From Larix sibirica (lineage: Eukaryota; Streptophyta; Pinopsida; Pinales; Pinaceae), in contig NWUY0300014897.1 of assembly GCA_004151065.3 (NCBI GenBank), positions 15,032-38,365 on the forward strand: a stretch of 23,334 nucleotides of DNA, in the 5' to 3' direction. Positions 19,952 to 23,334 of the stretch are shown here, in pieces. The position numbers and the translations under genes are program-made. The notes under the pieces were generated by a model. The model did not search any database, was not told the origin of the DNA, and was given only the letters and a program-made list of their open reading frames with translations. Every line of letters starts with the position of its first letter. Within the stretch, counting starts at the first letter, position 1.

Positions 19952-20122
19952 TGTTATGAAACAAATTCTCCAAATAGCATAAAACCAAAAAGGAAAGTAG
20001 CTCCAAGCCTTGAGAATGAAAAAAATTCAATTAATAGTAAGCCTCTTTGAGGGGGAAACCTCCTTTGAGAATGTATCAAATACACAATATAATATGAGAC
20101 GATCCTAAATAATGTCTCCTTA

Positions 20123-20167
<45 letters not shown>

Positions 20168-20286
20168 TAATGGTACAATTATAATTCTAGCCAACCATAC
20201 AGTTACATTTAAGGACCTAGACGACCAATAAAGACAATACTAATATAATAATAGAAATGTAATGTCACAATATATAGGGTTGAACA
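19952..20286 (-). repeat. Element B 5' LTR
   Basis: On the minus strand this starts TGTTCAACCC and ends TTTCATAACA, just before the primer site. It aligns in patches with 6483-6769 in the same order: start, CATTAAGGAGAC, the AGGAGGTTTC block, GCTATTTGG. Its 335 bp exceed the partner by about 48 bp, which the TG/GA microsatellite at 20124-20167 accounts for. Confidence 0.6.
20124..20167. repeat. TG/GA microsatellite inside the LTR
   Basis: About 18 TG units are followed by GAGAGAG. The partner LTR at the same alignment point (about 6655) has only tgatgtatc, so the array expanded after insertion or in this LTR only. Confidence 0.95.
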
Positions 20287-21268
20287 AAATCTAATGCATA
20301 TCCTTCTAAAGTCTAAATATATAATAAGTAAATATTAATGCTGGAATATTATATATGATATTCAAAATGGTTCCAGAGACCATAGGAGGGGTTATGATTC
20401 TACCTAAGGGTAAGAGGAAAGGGGTCTATGGGAATGTAAATCCCCTATTTTCTATGAACTCATCTATTTGTCTCCATTTTCCTTAAATGAATCCATCTAC
20501 TTCCATTATATTTGAATCCAACCATTGAATGCATGTAAGAGGTTGGTCGAGAATTCTCCTCACATAGATATTGAAGCATGGGATAAATACAATATGGGGA
20601 GGTGTAAGAGTACCTCATTCCTCTTTTTAGAAGTCATTCTAGCCATAGTTTCTTCAAGTCTCTTGTTTCCATGCATTCATTCATTATTTTCATGTTCACA
20701 TAAGAGATCTATCATGTTGTGTTCCTCCTTGCAACTAACTAACCAATCTAAAATTAACCAAAAGACAACACCATGAAAGAGTAAATTTGAGATCTCGCAT
20801 GGGAAATAGATGGATGTAGGACATAAGTTAGTCTATGCAAGTTAAGAATCATTCACTCATTGTGTAATTCCAACTCTAATTCGGATTCTTCAAATCCAAG
20901 TATTATTGTTTCTAATAATATCAAAAAGCATTCAATGGATTGGGGTCTTTTTTCCACATTGAATTTAACATTAGAGGGAATATAATATGATTGATGGGTT
21001 TTTAAGTAGAGAAAGGGAATATCTTGTTTGTGATGTGTGGGGAAATGGAAGAGTGCCATGGTTTTTCTATAGTTGGATAAGATGCCTTGAGTGTGTTGTA
21101 ATGAGTAGATTGGCTAAGTATGGAGAAAATGGGTTGGGTTGGGTGAGATAGAACCTTGTAGCTTGGTTCCTTCATCCTAGTGGTCTTGTATCCTTTCTTA
21201 GAGGTGGTATTTGAGTTGGATATCTTTGGTTTGGTTGAAAATTTCTCACACAACCAATTTTTTATACA
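20287..21268. other. Unclassified DNA
   Basis: No gene or repeat was recognised. Frames at 20525-20776 (+), 20853-21059 (-) and 21002-21253 (-) lack family motifs. Confidence 0.3.
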
Positions 21269-21836
21269 TAATTGATAGGAAACAAAATCCTATAAAACAA
21301 AAAGAATTAGAGATCAAGCCATGAACAAAATTTTGTAGCTTGAATCTAAAAAAAGATGGAACCATAAGGAAACCTATAAATTAGTATATATCAAATCAAC
21401 TTTCTCAGTTTCATTAATGAGGAATATTCCCTTTTCATAGGCTTATATAGATATCCAATCCCAAAACCCTAATTTAGGATGCACATTACTCAAAGACTAG
21501 AAAACAATATTATATGCACATGCATACAACTCAAGGATGGAAAACGATGCACTAGCTAACTAACCCACACAATAATTAATTAACTAATGGAAAATTACTC
21601 TAGAAGGTTGTCCCTCAAGGGAGCAACACCCTTCATCCTCTAGGTTCGTTGACTAGCTGGAAGGTTGCACCCTCAAGGGAGTAACACTCTCATTCTTTGG
21701 GATAGCTTGCTGGATGGCTAACTAAGATAGATGGGCTCTTCTTGGGTGCTAGGACGGAGGAGTTTTCCCATGATCCTTATTATTTCCTCCTAGTTTATAT
21801 CTAAAGTAACTACGCTTTCATCAGAACACAAACATG
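21269..21836 (-). repeat. Possible LTR-like promoter region (minus strand)
   Basis: Read on the minus strand, a TG start candidate (TGTTTGTGTTCTG, near 21836) is followed by two CCCTTGAGGG modules, then TCTATATAAGCC (about 21443-21454), a good TATA box, then AATATTCCTCATTAATGAAAC and a T-rich end near 21280. That order resembles a plant LTR (U3, TATA, R-U5). There is no partner LTR, primer site or coding domain next to it, so it could be a solo LTR or an unrelated promoter-like sequence. Confidence 0.3.
21604..21690. repeat. Two direct copies of a palindromic CCCTCAAGGG-type module
   Basis: aaggttgtccctcaagggag at 21604 onward recurs as aaggttgcaccctcaaggga at 21661 onward, each followed by g(c/t)aacac(c/t)ct. 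The spacing is 57 bp. The core ccctcaaggg is close to a perfect inverted repeat. A looser copy (gttgtcccttaaggggg) lies near 22662. Confidence 0.75.
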
Positions 21837-23268
21837 CCAATGAGATGGAAATGGACTAAAATAGGGTGATGGCCAAGCTTTATATGGCAGTGTAGCAATC
21901 CAAGGCTAAAGATGATGTATAACAACAATAAATATATTTCTATGAACTAGTAAGTTATGCACATACAAAGAACTAGGATAAAAAGGATGTGAATGAATTA
22001 GTTAATCATTCTTGAAAGTGTCCCAATGATGTAAAGGTGAGAGTTGCATCAGATGTATAAGAAGACTCAATAGGTGTTGTGGTGAGGAAAACAATGGGGA
22101 TAACAAACACTACAAGGCTAAAAAAAATGAATTCAGTGATGTACATCCCATACCTTTTAGTTTATAAAAGTGGTTAGGGTGAGGAAAAAGACTACTAAGA
22201 ATGTGTTATTGTGTTGTGAATGTAGATGCCTATGGTTTGTTATATGTATGTTTTGATGCTAAATTAATGTGAATCAGTGGATAAAAAATGACGATATGGT
22301 GAAAAATGAGGTGAATCCAAGTGATCATACTCAAACTAGTGTTGGAACGAGAATCTTATTGTGCCATGTGTGTATGAAATAATATATGAGGTGTCGGGTT
22401 GATGTATCAAGTGGTTTAAGAGTTTTTGTTGTTGAACTATAGATTGTGGTAGGTATTCCTAAAGTTCTCATGAACCATATAAAAGTGTGCGTTGTAGGTT
22501 GAATCTGTTGCATTGAGGCTTCAAGGTCTACGATCCACATATGTACGTGATTTTCTCATATAGGGAGGCACAAAATAGATGCGAAAAGTGAAATAGAGTG
22601 AAAGTGGTGTATATCAATTGGAGAGAATATGTCAAGGAATTAGTAATATCGCATGAATAGAGTTGTCCCTTAAGGGGGTAGTACTATACTCTGTAACAAA
22701 AGACGATTTGGGGTTTTATGCCCAATGTGAAGTGGAGATATAACAATGATAGGTGATATGGAGGTTGGAATCTCATAGTGTTGATGAAAATTTCCCTCAA
22801 ATGGAGGGTTTCAATTATCTGTAGGTGAAAGTTCAAAACAAGAAGAAGACATAGAGTGTTTATCCATACAATACATAGATTATTTTATTAGAAGAGGGTG
22901 TTATGATTGAATGAGTGAATAATTGAAAGTGTACTTGTGATGTGTTGCAAAAATTCGTAAACCAACTAAAGTATGAAGAGGTGTCACAACTACATGTGAC
23001 AGTTACAAATTTCCCGGAATAGGAAGAATAGATTGTTACTTGATAAAAAATTGGTAGTTGTACAATGCATTTTGAAGATGTAGGTGTTGAGAGCACTACA
23101 AGTCTAATGTTCGAAAAAACTAGTAGGGATCATCAAAGGGAGGAGGATTGAATTTTGTAATGGATCTTATAGATTTATATGTTGTTTAAGGGTGGAAAGA
23201 GTAACGAAGTAAATGTGTGGGAAAGAGGAATGACGACAAAAGGAAGTTGATAGTTTTTCAATCTATGG
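21837..23268. other. Unclassified AT-rich DNA
   Basis: Short frames (22331-22540 and 22860-23096, both minus) show no motif. It may be strongly decayed repeat sequence. Confidence 0.3.
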
Positions 23269-23272
23269 TTTC

Positions 23273-23317
<45 letters not shown>

Positions 23318-23334
23318 CATATACATACACACAC
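23269..23334. repeat. Compound microsatellite at the window edge
   Basis: A (CT)n run is followed by (AT)n and then catatacatacacacac. It continues to the last base and may extend beyond the window. Confidence 0.95.

Noticed and set aside
19954-20178. Minus-strand frame with a Thr-His repeat
   Set aside because: The repeat is a translation of the TG microsatellite within the LTR.
22331-22540. 69-codon minus-strand frame as a copia-like fragment
   Set aside because: No copia motif could be recognised; composition alone is not enough.

Overview
This window looks like AT-rich, repeat-filled nuclear DNA of a flowering plant or other seed plant. The evidence is two layers of old Ty3/gypsy chromovirus-type LTR retrotransposons, initiator-Met-type primer binding sites, dinucleotide microsatellites and a few isolated exon-like patches. 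There are no bacterial operons, CRISPR arrays, rRNA or tRNA genes. I cannot name the species. Domain identities come from reading translations by eye against remembered family motifs; no database was searched.

Layout. Positions 1-6480 are low-copy or intergenic DNA with three short stretches that read like coding sequence: 1214-1604 (+), 3331-3480 (+) and 4280-4500 (-). None could be identified. Positions 6483-7511 are the 3' part of a minus-strand gypsy element (element B): 3' LTR, polypurine tract, chromodomain-like end and integrase C-terminus. Positions 7560-17286 are a plus-strand chromovirus (element A) with 467-bp LTRs at both ends, a primer binding site, decayed gag-pol and a polypurine tract. 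Positions 17804-20286 are the 5' part of element B on the minus strand: protease, gag with zinc knuckle, primer binding site and 5' LTR. Between the two halves of B lies a third LTR-like segment (C). Element A sits inside C: pieces of C's 3' end lie on both sides of A. The history reads as B, then C in B's pol (or a rearrangement there), then A inside C.

Every coding region of A and B carries stops, frameshifts and lost functional residues, so neither can move on its own. In A, all three zinc-knuckle cysteines read as tyrosine, the protease DSG motif reads DNR, and the RT motif that is normally FDD reads FHD.

An assembly issue dominates the middle. A 794-N gap (11087-11880) and a single N (13966) bracket what is, after removing a 63-bp overlap, an exact-length 2242-bp tandem repeat of RT through integrase. 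This is more likely a contig-overlap or haplotype artefact than biology. The apparent 285-286-residue reading frames there are only runs of N.

Positions 20287-23334 are mostly featureless apart from a possible LTR-like promoter region on the minus strand (about 21270-21836) with a repeated palindromic module, and a compound microsatellite at the end. I found no convincing undescribed functional system. The best leads are the nesting structure, the duplication, an AT-rich insertion in RNase H, and a 33-bp block kept identical in otherwise diverged LTRs.
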